Assembly (NCBI GenBank): GCA_965217605.1
Contig: CBDCJB010000013.1
Coordinates: 434,001-498,000 of the forward strand
Length of the DNA: 64,000 nucleotides
Reading direction: 5' to 3'
From: JAYYZW01 sp965217605
GTDB lineage: Bacteria; Pseudomonadota; Gammaproteobacteria; Ga0077536
In this document: positions 51,768 through 61,409 of the stretch, piece after piece
Position numbering within the stretch: the first letter of the stretch is position 1
Layout: each line of letters opens with the position of its first letter
Made by a program: the position numbers and the translations under genes
The notes under the pieces: model-generated
Database searches by the model: none
What the model saw: the letters and a program-made list of their open reading frames with translations, nothing else
What the model was told of the DNA's origin: nothing

Positions 51768-52568
51768 TCACGGCGACTGATTGATGGTCCAATTGTAGGG
51801 AATGAAACGCACACGATAGTCCGATGGGATCGGGTCTTCGGTATATTGATCGATATAGCTGACCAGGTCGCGGCGCTTGCCGCTTTCGACGAAGTCCTCG
51901 GTATAAAATTTCAGAATCTCGGAGACTCGGACTTCGCGTTTTGATTGATCAACGCGCAGGTACTTCGGCTTACTGAAAAATTCGACCGTCAGATCTTGAA
52001 GCTGACGATCGAGCTTTGCCCCATCGAACGGCTCGCGCGGCAAGCGTGGGCAATCGCGCACCATACAATTCAAGGCGAAATGCACGCGTGGGTCGCCCAG
52101 CGGTCGGATCACGTCGTTCTCATAGTCGTAGAGATTCGATGTCGCTCCGTCGAGCTTCACCTTGCGAAACTTGAAGAACTTTGCGCGCTTGAAAAAGCTT
52201 GAAAAATTTTTCGGAATGTCCTCTTCGATTACACCGTGCATCGCCAACGCGTTATAGGCGTTGATGTGGTAGGCAAGCGCTTTCTCCGGCGTATCGAACA
52301 GTTCGGGCCGGCTGCGCGGACCGGTGGTGGCTAACACGGTCACATACACGTTCAGGTTCGACCGCTCGCGGGAGAGAGATTTAAAGTCCGTGCGGCCTTG
52401 ATCGTCGACATAGCTGGTCAAAACCCGACTCCACGCTTCGATGCCCTCCGCGTAGGTCGCTACTGCGGACGCGAGCGGCCACGCGAATAACGCATAGACG
52501 ATCGCGGCGAGTGCCCACCGGTCAATAAACCGCGGCGCACGATCAGGCGATCTGTCGAGGGCGCTCAT
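51768..52568 (-). CDS. DUF547 domain protein with N-terminal membrane anchor
   Basis: 266 residues. The ATG at 52568 (MSALDRSPDRAP) is chosen over 52652, which would run far into the radical SAM gene; the overlap is then 26 bases. A hydrophobic segment at about 20-40 (WALAAIVYALFAWPLASAVA) is a signal peptide or anchor. The DUF547 core has LAYHINAYNALAMHGV, HFALNCMVRDCPRLP and the late FYTEDF. DUF547 is of unknown biochemical function. Co-translation with the radical SAM gene suggests a membrane or lipid-related partnership. Confidence 0.78.
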   Translation of the reverse strand: MSALDRSPDRAPRFIDRWALAAIVYALFAWPLASAVATYAEGIEAWSRVLTSYVDDQGRTDFKSLSRERSNLNVYVTVLATTGPRSRPELFDTPEKALAYHINAYNALAMHGVIEEDIPKNFSSFFKRAKFFKFRKVKLDGATSNLYDYENDVIRPLGDPRVHFALNCMVRDCPRLPREPFDGAKLDRQLQDLTVEFFSKPKYLRVDQSKREVRVSEILKFYTEDFVESGKRRDLVSYIDQYTEDPIPSDYRVRFIPYNWTINQSP

Positions 52569-53847
52569 CGCGCGGCGTTCTTTCCAGCGGGTAATAGGTT
52601 CGTTGCCGACCGTCGGCGGTATGAAATTTAATCGGCCGCAGGATGTAGTCATCGCGGCGCGCGTTGTGCTGGCACATCGACACCGCGCCCTGATCGGTCA
52701 TCACCATGAAGGAGCAGGCGTCGATGCGCTCTTGGTCGAGGTCCTCGGCATTCATGAAGTTCTGGACGAAAAACGACAAGCGATGGACCCGGCCACGCGC
52801 TTTCCAGATGTCCAGCCGCGCGCGCCAGATGCTCGTGCAAACAAACCCGATCGCCCGCAACAGCCATCGCGGCCGCTTGGCGAAGGCGAGCAAATAACCC
52901 AGTGATAGCTGTAGCGCACCTTCTCGACGGTCGTAATGCGCACCGTCAAAGTCGTCGATGAATTGTGAAAACAGATCCACATCCGCGATCACGGGATAAA
53001 AACGGTCGTTGATCAGCACGGTCGGGACGTAGCTGTGACAGCCCGGATGCCCGACTCGGATAACGTCCCAGGCGAGCGCGCACGCCGTGCCTTGCTCGAT
53101 CTTCCGGCGCACCGATTCCAGCGATATCGATTGCGCGCGTTCGCCCCATTCCCCGCGACCCGTAGCCGCCTGTAACTGGAACGAGGCCAACCCGATTTGA
53201 TCGGCATGCCCCGCGAAAAAATAGATCAGGGCAGGGATCGCTTCGAAGTTTCCTTCGTGGATCGTCGTATTGAAGATGACGTTCAAGCCAAGACCCGCCG
53301 CGCGGCCGAGGTAGTCCCTTCGAACGACGTTCAGTTGCACTTCGCTTTCGTAGCCCACGCGTCGCTGCGTGGTGTCGACGTGAAACGCCACATCGCATAG
53401 CCCTACTTGCGCGAGCTGCGTCAGCAGTTTTCTCGACGCCGCAATACCGTTGGTAAACAACGCGGGGAAAAAGCCGATCTCCCGAGCGTGGCGAACGATT
53501 TCGATCAATTCGTCGTGCTTGCGCAAAGTCGGATCGCCGCCCGTGATTTGCACATTGGTGTCGGGACCATATTCAGCGCGGATGCGCGCGAGCCGGTTGA
53601 ATATTTCTTCCAGGGGGATGTCGTGCACGTCTTCGGAGCGCTCGGGCAGATAACAGAGCGTACAATCGAGGTTACAACGCTGCGTAATCTCGACCGCGGT
53701 ACAACCGATGGCCAGCGTGCGGCCCAACACCTGGTTGCATGTAAAGACGCCCTGCATTCTTTGACGCGCTTGTTGAATCGCTGCTTTTTTGCCGTTCACG
53801 GTGTGGTTAGAGATCCCCGGACTTGGAAAGTTCTTCAATACAGTCAT
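52543..53847 (-). CDS. Radical SAM protein (pterin/lipid-type MJ0619-like clan)
   Basis: 434 residues from the ATG at 53847. The cluster motif is CNLDCTLCY (Cys58, Cys62, Cys65), followed by VQITGGDPTLR. The C-terminal region NFMNAEDLDQERIDACSFMV, then DQGAVSMCQHN, resembles the auxiliary Cys region of the MJ0619 and Tes-like radical SAM enzymes, which methylate pterins or couple lipid tails. Assignment to that clan is by motif recall only. The partner DUF547 gene overlaps the 3' end. Divergent from the exported protein gene at 53823, whose start overlaps slightly. Confidence 0.75.
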   Translation of the reverse strand: MTVLKNFPSPGISNHTVNGKKAAIQQARQRMQGVFTCNQVLGRTLAIGCTAVEITQRCNLDCTLCYLPERSEDVHDIPLEEIFNRLARIRAEYGPDTNVQITGGDPTLRKHDELIEIVRHAREIGFFPALFTNGIAASRKLLTQLAQVGLCDVAFHVDTTQRRVGYESEVQLNVVRRDYLGRAAGLGLNVIFNTTIHEGNFEAIPALIYFFAGHADQIGLASFQLQAATGRGEWGERAQSISLESVRRKIEQGTACALAWDVIRVGHPGCHSYVPTVLINDRFYPVIADVDLFSQFIDDFDGAHYDRREGALQLSLGYLLAFAKRPRWLLRAIGFVCTSIWRARLDIWKARGRVHRLSFFVQNFMNAEDLDQERIDACSFMVMTDQGAVSMCQHNARRDDYILRPIKFHTADGRQRTYYPLERTPRDERPRQIA

Positions 53848-54800
53848 ATAAAAAACATGTGGGAATTCTATGGGTCGTCCTCGCATCGCTGGTCGACGCG
53901 GCGGCTTACGACGGGTCCCGTTTCGGCGATATCCGCGAGTCGATCTTCAGCCAACCTTACCTGGAGCGCCCCGACTATCGCGTAGACGTCGATCTGTTCG
54001 GTCCTGCCGGCGGCGGCAGGGATAACGCGCTGCGCACGGCGGCCCGCCGTACGCTGGCGCAAGCGGACGATCTCATCGATTTCCCCCACGGTCAAAAGCT
54101 CCTACAGGCGAACGGTATCTGCTTCACGGGTGAGTGGATTATCGATCCAGCGTCGCAATATACGGGGCTCTTTGCGGCCAATAGCCACGTGCAGTCCATC
54201 GTACGGGGCTCGGTTTTGTTCAGCCATACGACGCGCGATCAGCGCCGCACCTTCGGTCTCGCCATCAAGCTGTTTCCCACCCAAGACCCGGACGAGTCCG
54301 TGCCGACGATTAACCTATTCGTCATGGAGGCGTTTGGCGGCGAGACGCGCGCCCACATCGTCGACGCCATCTTGGATAACGATCCAGACTTGGGAGGGCT
54401 GCCGAAATTCAGCACATTGAATGAGGTATTGCGCTTGCGCAAAGACCTCAAGATCGCCGACGAGGAATCGAGTGGCGGCCGCTCGGACCTGACCTTTCGG
54501 CCGATCGATCATGCGGCCGAAGTCGGCTTGGCGTCCGGGACGGCTGCCCGTGCTCCCTATTGGCTGCGGATGCGCATCACCGCCGACACGCCACGCATCG
54601 ACGCCCTAGATTTCCGCGACGAACTCGAGGTATCGCGTTATCCCGAGGGCGCAATCGTCTATCAACTCGAAGTCGCTGACCGCGGTAACGCGAGAAAGCG
54701 GGCGGCCCGCTGGCAACTCCTGGGGCGTTTACGCTTATACGAATCCGTAACGTCCTACGCATGCGACGCGCGTCTGCACTTTGCGCACCCGCGCCTATAG
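53823..54800 (+). CDS. Exported protein of unknown function, possibly catalase-fold related
   Basis: 325 residues from a TTG at 53823 (a GTG at 53859 is the alternative, giving 313). A Sec-type signal peptide (YKKHVGILWVVLASLVDAAA, cleavage near AAA-YDG) favours the longer start, which supplies the positive n-region. The mature protein has GICFTGEW, YTGLFAANSH, RTFGLAIKLFPTQDPDE and FVMEAFGGETRAHIVDA. These segments resemble catalase-related proteins, but the heme residues cannot be confirmed by eye. It is divergent from the radical SAM/DUF547 pair. Confidence 0.5.
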   Translation: MESSSIQSYKKHVGILWVVLASLVDAAAYDGSRFGDIRESIFSQPYLERPDYRVDVDLFGPAGGGRDNALRTAARRTLAQADDLIDFPHGQKLLQANGICFTGEWIIDPASQYTGLFAANSHVQSIVRGSVLFSHTTRDQRRTFGLAIKLFPTQDPDESVPTINLFVMEAFGGETRAHIVDAILDNDPDLGGLPKFSTLNEVLRLRKDLKIADEESSGGRSDLTFRPIDHAAEVGLASGTAARAPYWLRMRITADTPRIDALDFRDELEVSRYPEGAIVYQLEVADRGNARKRAARWQLLGRLRLYESVTSYACDARLHFAHPRL

Positions 54801-54824
54801 GGACAGATTTCAAATCTGTCCCTA
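54798..54824. terminator. 27-base perfect palindrome carrying both convergent stop codons
   Basis: The palindrome TAGGGACAGATTT-C-AAATCTGTCCCTA supplies TAG to the exported-protein gene on plus (54798-54800) and TAG to the DUF1326 gene on minus (54824-54822). It can form a stem of 13 bp and may terminate transcription from both sides, though no long T-run follows. The GGGACAGATTT core is reminiscent of REP-like mobile sequences. Confidence 0.6.
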
Positions 54825-55448
54825 CGGCCCGGCGTAACTGACCTCGGCAAAGAAGGCATTCTGCCCGGTGTGGTCATAGCTCAAGGGCCCGGTCCCGAGC
54901 AACTTCATCACGCGGGTCTTCGCCGCCAGCGCCTTCTTGAAGATAAAACCTTCGGGCATATGTACCTGAATGTCCTGCACGTCGCCGGACACCGGATTTG
55001 TAAAGGGCTCCAACTGTACATCGAGCACACCAGGCACCTTGAACCAGCTGTTGCGGCCGTCGATATGTGTTTCGACCTTAGTGAAAACCGGCGTTTCAAT
55101 GGTCGAGAAAGTCGCTGAAAACAGCTCGAACGGCCCGCTCCCCTTCGCCCGCCCTGAAAAGATCATCATGATCGCATCGCGCTGTGCTTCCGTTGTCGAT
55201 TCGTCGATGTGTAGACGTACCGTACCATTGCCTTGATGGATGGCGCCCGGCCAGGACGCGGCCATGACGAGTTTGACGTCATCGAGCGATGTATCACCAT
55301 ACGCTCCCTCGCGTATGTGATAGCCAACCATGGTTTCGCACTTACCGTCAGTGGGATAGCCGATGAAATTGCACGGACAAGCGTAATTGCAATTACACGA
55401 TTCGATGTAGTCCATAGCGATCTGCCACTTGGGAACGCTCATCGGCAT
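54822..55448 (-). CDS. DUF1326 domain protein (copy 2)
   Basis: 208 residues from the ATG at 55448 (GGAG 6 bases upstream; a TTG at 55451 and an ATG at 55442 are alternatives). It has the DUF1326 Cys motif CNCNYACPCNF, GKCETMVGYHIREGAYGD and VRLHIDESTTEAQRDAIMMIFSG, parallel to copy 1 at 40920-41558. Divergent from the second large-subunit molybdoenzyme gene. Function unknown; possible metal binding through the clustered Cys residues. Confidence 0.78.
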   Translation of the reverse strand: MPMSVPKWQIAMDYIESCNCNYACPCNFIGYPTDGKCETMVGYHIREGAYGDTSLDDVKLVMAASWPGAIHQGNGTVRLHIDESTTEAQRDAIMMIFSGRAKGSGPFELFSATFSTIETPVFTKVETHIDGRNSWFKVPGVLDVQLEPFTNPVSGDVQDIQVHMPEGFIFKKALAAKTRVMKLLGTGPLSYDHTGQNAFFAEVSYAGP

Positions 55449-55478
55449 CAACGGCTCCAGATTAAGTAAACTGTCCCC

Positions 55479-57846
55479 ATGTTACACGGGATTGGAAGAC
55501 CGGTTCGCCGTAAAGAAAACCTGCCCTTTATCACCGGCCAGGGGCGTTACACGGCGGATATCGACCTGCCGAATCAACTGCATCTTGCGGTCTACCGCGC
55601 GCCGGTCGCGCACGCGAAGATCAACTCGATCGACGCCACGAAAGCGCGCGCGGCCGACGGCGTCGTCGCCGTGATCGTGGCCGAGGATCTCGCCGCCGGC
55701 GGCGTAAAAGACATGCGCACCGTGTGGCCGCTCGTCAGCAAGGACGGCTCGCCCATGCGGGATCATTACCAACCGGTGCTGGCAACCGGCAAGATAGCGT
55801 ATTTTGGTGAGCCGGTTGCAGCGGTCGTGGCCGAGTCCGCGTTGCTGGCGAAAGATGCGGCGGAGTTGATCGAGGTCGACTACGACGTATTACCCGCCGT
55901 CGCCGAAGCGAGTGATGCGATCAAACCCGGTGCCCCGCAGATCTGGGGCGAAGTGCCGGGGAACCTCGCCTGCGATTGGGGTTACGGGGATAAAGACGCC
56001 GTCGACGCGGCGTTTGTAGGCGCGGCACACGTCGTCGGTATCGACGCCGTACAAAACCGCTTGGTACCGAGCGCGATCGAACCGCGCGCGGCGCTCGCGA
56101 CCTACGACGCCGCCAAGGGCGACTACACCTTATTTCTCGCGAACCAGAACCCGCATTTGACCCGCTATTTGAGTTGCCGCGACGCCGTCGATATTCCCGA
56201 GCATAAGCTGCGGATCATCGCGCCCGATGTCGGCGGCGGGTTTGGATCGAAGACGCCACAATATTCGGAAGAATACCTGTGCCTGTTCGCAACGAAATTG
56301 ACGGGGCGACCGGTCAAGTGGGTCGGCGAACGCAGCGAATCGTTTCTGTCCGACGCACAGGCGCGCGATCACGTTACGCATGCCGAATTGGCGCTGGATA
56401 CGAACGGGAGGATCCTGGCCATCCGCAGTCGCCACGTGGCGAACGTCGGCGCCTATATTCGCATCGTCGGCGCGCAGGTGCCGACGATGTTGTATGCCCT
56501 CATGCTCTCGGGCGTTTACGCGATCCCGGCGATGTATGCCGAAGTGAAGGTGGCGTTCACGAATACGGTGCCATTCGATGCCTACCGCGGCGCCGGCCGG
56601 CCCGAAGCGGCGTTTACCGTCGAGCGGCTGGTCGAGACCGCGGCGCAGGCGATTGGCATCGACCCGCTCGAATTGCGCCGCCGAAACTTCATTCCAAAGG
56701 AAGCCTTTCCTTATACCTCCTGCGGCGGGCTCGTCTACGATTCCGGCGACTACGCACGCTGCCTGAATGTGACCTTGAAAGCCGCTGATTACGCGGCGTT
56801 CGAAACACGCCGGGATGCGTCTAAAGCGCGCGGAAAACTGCGCGGTGTGGGCGTCGCCATGTACACGGAGATGGCCGGGCTCGGTCCAACGCCGCCGGCC
56901 GTCGCGGCCGGATCGACGATGCCGTTCTATGAAGCCGCCACCGTGCGTATCAACCCCGACGGGACCGTCACCGTGCTCACCGGCTCACACAGCCACGGTC
57001 AGGGCCACGATACGACGTTCGCGCAGATCGTCGCGGACAAGTTGAACCTTCCCCTCGAAGACATCGATGTCGTGCATGGTGATACGGGAAAGATCCCCTT
57101 CGGCGTCGGCACCGTTCGGATCGCGCTCGATCGCGATCGGTGGTGGTGCGCTCGTGTTAAGCCTCGACAAAGTCATCGCTAAAGGCGTAAAGATCGCGGC
57201 GCATATTCTCGAATCGCAACCGCCGGACATCGAATTCATCGACGGCTATTTCAAAGTCAAGGATTCAGATCGGATCCTGTCGTTCAAGGAGATCGCACAC
57301 ACGGCCTATTTGCCGGGCAATTATCCGCTCGAAGAATTGGAGCCCGGCCTGGAAGAAACGAGTTACTTCGATCCCGAAGGATTTTGCTTTCCCTCCGGCT
57401 GCCATTGCTGTGAACTCGAGATCGACCCGGAAACGGGCGCCGTCGAACTATTGAACTACTGCGTGGGTGATGATTTCGGGGTCGTCGTCAATCCCATGAT
57501 CGTCGCGGGCCAGGTGCACGGCGGGTTGGCCCAGGGCATCGGACAAGCCCTGATGGAACACGCGATATATGACCATGACAGCGCGCAGTTGATCACCGGG
57601 TCCTTTTTGGACTACTGCATGCCGCGCGCAGACGACCTGCCGAACTTTCACGTCGAAACGATCGACGCGACGACGACGACGAATCCCTTGGGCGCTAAAG
57701 GGTGTGGTGAAGCCGGCACAATCGCGGCGCCCGGCACGATCATGAACGCGGTGTTCGACGCGTTACGGCCGGCTGGCGTCACCCAGATCACGATGCCGGC
57801 GACGTCGCAGAAGATTTGGGAAGCGCTGCGCGAGGCGAAGGCGTAA
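55479..57846 (+). pseudogene. CoxL-like molybdoenzyme large subunit with a +1 frameshift
   Basis: The first frame (from the ATG at 55479) encodes the start of a xanthine dehydrogenase/CO dehydrogenase-type large subunit with GGGFG (252-256) and AYRGAGR (368-374, the form II-type loop). It runs to HGDTGKIPFGVGT at codon 545, then leaves the family. The +1 frame continues from 57115 as FGSRSIAIGGGALVLSLDKV through KGCGEAGTIAAP to 57846. An extra G at about 57114 restores the GVGTFGSRS consensus if removed. So it is either a pseudogene or an indel error. No medium or small subunits are adjacent. Corrected length is about 788 residues. Confidence 0.85.
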
Positions 57847-57856
57847 TCGTCGCGCG

Positions 57857-59059
57857 CTATGCCGCGTGCATGATCCGCTCGAGGTTCTCCGGTGCCCAAA
57901 ACTCAGCGAATGGCACGGTGCCCGCGAGGCAGCCGTGAAACCGGTCGATCTCGGGTTGGTTGCCGCGCAGCGCGTGCAGGAATTCCACGCGCTCCGGTGG
58001 TGGCGGCATGTACAGGCAGGCCTCGCAGGTGAACTGGTAGGTCGGCATGCTGACGGCATTGCGTCGTTGCTCGTACTCCGCCAACGCCGCCTGCATTGGC
58101 TGCGTACCCGCCAAGCCTGCATCGATGGCTTCAGCCAACAATGCCGCATCACGAAATGCATCGGTGATGCCTTGGCCGGTGGTAGGATCTTTATCGCAAC
58201 CGGCATCCCCGACCAGCGCCCAACCCGGCCCGTAGGGCTTGTGGAAAAAATTCGGCACGATCTTGCCGAAAAACCGTTCTTCACGCTTACCGCCCCGGAC
58301 CCGTTCAGCGAGCTGCGGTACGAGTTCGAGTGTTTTTAAATAATTGCCTTCGATGTCATTGCGAAATGCACGGTACTCTTCGACGGGCCAGGACACGAAG
58401 AGGTTGATCAGACCATCGTTGGTCGGAACCATCCCGATCCATCGCCGCTGCTCTCCGCGTAGATAGACCTCGAACTTATCCCAGGGTACGCCGCTCCAAA
58501 AGGTGTAAAAACTGACCGCCAGCGGCGGCGTTTCGTGGTATTTGGGCGCGTTCACGACCCGCGCCACGAAGGAATTCATGCCATCGGCCCCGATGACGAT
58601 CGGCGCCTTCTCGGCGACCAGCGAACCACCTTGCGCGTGACCGCGTATGCCGACGACCCGATCGTCATCCATCACGAGTTCCTTCACCGAAAAGCCCTGG
58701 CGCAATTCGGCGCCGGCTTCGACCGCCGCGTCGATCAAGATTTGATCGAGCACCGTACGCCGCGGACCATAACCCGTCCTGATCCCGCCGTCGGCTGGCG
58801 GCGGGGAGCCGACCAAGGGGAACGGTCCAAAATCCCAACTGATGTTCGAAATCGGCGGGCAATTCGAAGCGTGAACCCGATCGAGCAGATCCCACCGTTT
58901 CAGGAACGCGACGCCCGCGGGCCAGATCCAATGCGTTGAGATGGTGTCCTTGGGGAAGGTGGCCTTGTCGACCACCAGCACGCGGTAGCCCATGCGGGCG
59001 AGGAGCATGGCCGTAGGGGATCCGCCGCAGCGGGGCCCCACCACTATCGCGTCGTACAC
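57857..59059 (-). CDS. FAD-dependent oxidoreductase (geranylgeranyl reductase/PHBH-like fold)
   Basis: 400 residues. The dinucleotide motif is AIVVGPRCGGSPTAMLLARMG near the N-terminus (GxxxGG variant), followed by GADGMNSFVARV and WALVGDAGCDKDPTTGQGITDA, where FAD is bound. The group includes geranylgeranyl reductases and aromatic monooxygenases. A conserved CEACLYMPPPP segment is near the C-terminus. It is last in the RidA-TPP-carbonic anhydrase operon, 15 bases after the anhydrase. Reaction unknown. Confidence 0.8.
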   Translation of the reverse strand: MYDAIVVGPRCGGSPTAMLLARMGYRVLVVDKATFPKDTISTHWIWPAGVAFLKRWDLLDRVHASNCPPISNISWDFGPFPLVGSPPPADGGIRTGYGPRRTVLDQILIDAAVEAGAELRQGFSVKELVMDDDRVVGIRGHAQGGSLVAEKAPIVIGADGMNSFVARVVNAPKYHETPPLAVSFYTFWSGVPWDKFEVYLRGEQRRWIGMVPTNDGLINLFVSWPVEEYRAFRNDIEGNYLKTLELVPQLAERVRGGKREERFFGKIVPNFFHKPYGPGWALVGDAGCDKDPTTGQGITDAFRDAALLAEAIDAGLAGTQPMQAALAEYEQRRNAVSMPTYQFTCEACLYMPPPPERVEFLHALRGNQPEIDRFHGCLAGTVPFAEFWAPENLERIMHAA

Positions 59060-59074
59060 GTTTCGTCCCTTGAA

Positions 59075-59659
59075 TCAGCCGCCGGCTTTTCCGGCCGCCG
59101 TGGCATCCGGAATCTCAACCAACCTACCCGTCCCGACGTCGTAGATATAGCCGTACACCGGAATTTCGGGCGGCACCAATGGGTGACGCTTGATGCGCAC
59201 GACGTCCTCGACAACGCTCTCGGCGTTGTCTGCAATCGTCAACCAATCGATGTAGTTGCCTTCCGTCGATCCGGGACCGTCGCCTGAATCGTGCCAACCG
59301 CTCTCATCCACCGAGGCGGTTTTGAGGCTGCTCGCCAGGAGATCCCGCATGATCTCGTCGGTAAACGTTTCCATGCCGCAATCCGAGTGGTGAATGACGA
59401 ACCACTCTTGCGTACCGAGCAACTTGTAGGAGATCACCAGGGATCGGATCGCATCGTCACTCGCGCGGCCGCCTGCATTGCGGATGACGTGCGCATCGCC
59501 CTCGCTCAAACCGGCGTACTGAGCCGGATCGAGGCGCGCATCCATGCACGTCAGGATGGCAAACCGCCGGGCGGGTGGCACCGCAAGCGCGCCTTTGGCG
59601 CCAAAATTCGCGGCGTAGCGATCGTTCGCTTCCAGGACTTCCCTAACGACTTTATTCAT
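59075..59659 (-). CDS. Beta-class carbonic anhydrase
   Basis: 194 residues with the beta-anhydrase zinc set: Cys38, Asp40 and Arg42 (CMDAR) and His91-x-x-Cys94 (HSDCG). It interconverts CO2 and bicarbonate. It lies 18 bases after the TPP-enzyme gene on the same strand. The arrangement suggests it handles CO2 released by that enzyme, or supplies bicarbonate for carboxylation such as by acxABC (inference). Slightly short relative to some beta-anhydrases but complete in key residues. Confidence 0.88.
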   Translation of the reverse strand: MNKVVREVLEANDRYAANFGAKGALAVPPARRFAILTCMDARLDPAQYAGLSEGDAHVIRNAGGRASDDAIRSLVISYKLLGTQEWFVIHHSDCGMETFTDEIMRDLLASSLKTASVDESGWHDSGDGPGSTEGNYIDWLTIADNAESVVEDVVRIKRHPLVPPEIPVYGYIYDVGTGRLVEIPDATAAGKAGG

Positions 59660-59677
59660 GGTTTTTCCTCCGGTTCT

Positions 59678-61396
59678 TCAAGGCGTCTTGCAGATCACGT
59701 TGAGTACGGCCAAGCGATGTTCGACGCGCACCGCATGCAGCGCGCGTTCGAGCGCCGGAATCACCTCATCCGGCTGTTCAACCTGTTCACCATAGCCGCC
59801 GTTCGCGACTGCGAGCAGCTCGTAATCCGGTGACGGTTCGAGTTTCGACAAAGGCATGTGATCACCTTTCGACGCCCAACCTTCCGGGTACATCATTCGA
59901 TTCGCGTTTTGTACCGCGCCCCAGGTGCCGTTGTTAAATATCACGGTCAGGGTAGGCAGGCCTTGCGCGCGTGCGACGAAGTGACAGGGTGTGGGATTAC
60001 CGAACATGTAAGCGCCGTCGCCAACGGTTGCGATGACCAGCCGTTCCCGCGACGCAAGCTTCGCGCCCAGCGCTGCGCCGAGACCCCAACCGAGGCCGCT
60101 CGCAGCGGAAGCGCCGAAAAAGGTACCTGGTTGCGTGAATTCGGCTTGCGTAGGTAAGAGATCGTACTCATTGACGACGATGGTGTCGTCATCCTTGACC
60201 GCATCGATGCAATGCGACAGCCACAGCGGGTCAATGGGTGAATCGGTACTTACTGCGTCGCGCGCCGCGCGCCACTGCGAGCGTTGCTGCTCGTGTTCAG
60301 CCTTGACGGATGCATAGCGGGATTCGATAACGCCGAGCCGCTCAGGGCGCAGCGGTGCGAGCGCCGCTGTCAAAGCATCGATCGCAACGGTCGGGTGCGC
60401 CTGAATGGCTAGGTCACAGGGAAAGCTGCGCATCGGATATTGCAAGAAGGCCGGATCGACGCCCAGATGGATGACCTTGGCGTCCGTGCGCGGTTCGTGC
60501 GCCGCTGGAAACCACGGCACGTCACTGTCAACGATCAAGAGCGCGTTGGCCTCTTTAAAATAGCGCTCGTGCGTGAATCCCAGGTGCATCGGATGTGCGG
60601 TCGACAAGCACATTGCGCGGCGGCTGAATTCGACGACGGGAATGGCGAAGCTTTCGGCCAGGGCCTCGAGCGCCCGTGGAACGCCCGGAAAACGGCCCGA
60701 CATGGTGGTAATGATCAAGGGATTTTGGCTGGCTGCCAGCATCGAGGCGGCGGCTTGGATGTCGTCGGGATTCGGATGCATCGGGCGCCCGGCGTGGCCC
60801 CGCGGGTCCGAGTCGAACGTGAACGCGTTCTGGCGCTCGGCCAGGACTTCGCGCGGCAGGGTTAGATAAACCGGCCCGCGCGGTTCGGTCATCGCGATCG
60901 AGAGCGCTCGGTCGACGACGTCTTCCAGTTGATCGAAGTTGCGCAGTTCGTAATCCCACTTCACGTATTCGCGCACCATCGCGGCCTGATCGAACGATTC
61001 CTGCGCCCAGTGAATATGCAGATCGCGCGAACCCATATGCCCCGCTTCGGTGATCGGCGTACGGCCCGCCGTGAACAAGATCGGCACGCCGTCACGCATG
61101 GCGTTGATGATGCCGCTCAAGGCGTTGGCCGTTCCGACGTTGACGTGCACCATCACGGCTTGCGGCCGCCCCGTGACCATGTAGTAGCCGTAGGCCATCG
61201 CGACCGCGGGCACCTCGTGCGGGACGGTGATCGGGGTGGGCGCCGGCTCGCCGGTCGCGGCGCTGCGACCGAAGGCATCGATGATCGACGCGAAGTCCGT
61301 CCCGGCGTTGCCGAAGAAGTATTCGATCCCGCGTTCGTGTAAGAGTCTTAAATACGCTTGCGCCGTAGATTCGACATCGACGGTTACGGACGACAT
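59678..61396 (-). CDS. TPP-dependent enzyme (acetolactate synthase/benzoylformate decarboxylase-like)
   Basis: 572 residues from the ATG at 61396 (MSSVTVDVES), the position where family proteins start; the longer start overlaps the RidA gene. The activating Glu61 lies in VPHEVPAVAMAYG. A GDGAYMFGNP motif in the C-terminal third binds Mg-TPP. The family spans acetolactate synthases, benzoylformate decarboxylases and oxalyl-CoA decarboxylases; no regulatory subunit is near, so a decarboxylase or lyase is more likely than ALS. It is flanked by ridA (13 bases upstream) and carbonic anhydrase. Confidence 0.83.
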   Translation of the reverse strand: MSSVTVDVESTAQAYLRLLHERGIEYFFGNAGTDFASIIDAFGRSAATGEPAPTPITVPHEVPAVAMAYGYYMVTGRPQAVMVHVNVGTANALSGIINAMRDGVPILFTAGRTPITEAGHMGSRDLHIHWAQESFDQAAMVREYVKWDYELRNFDQLEDVVDRALSIAMTEPRGPVYLTLPREVLAERQNAFTFDSDPRGHAGRPMHPNPDDIQAAASMLAASQNPLIITTMSGRFPGVPRALEALAESFAIPVVEFSRRAMCLSTAHPMHLGFTHERYFKEANALLIVDSDVPWFPAAHEPRTDAKVIHLGVDPAFLQYPMRSFPCDLAIQAHPTVAIDALTAALAPLRPERLGVIESRYASVKAEHEQQRSQWRAARDAVSTDSPIDPLWLSHCIDAVKDDDTIVVNEYDLLPTQAEFTQPGTFFGASAASGLGWGLGAALGAKLASRERLVIATVGDGAYMFGNPTPCHFVARAQGLPTLTVIFNNGTWGAVQNANRMMYPEGWASKGDHMPLSKLEPSPDYELLAVANGGYGEQVEQPDEVIPALERALHAVRVEHRLAVLNVICKTP

Positions 61397-61409
61397 GACG
61401 TCGTCGGCC

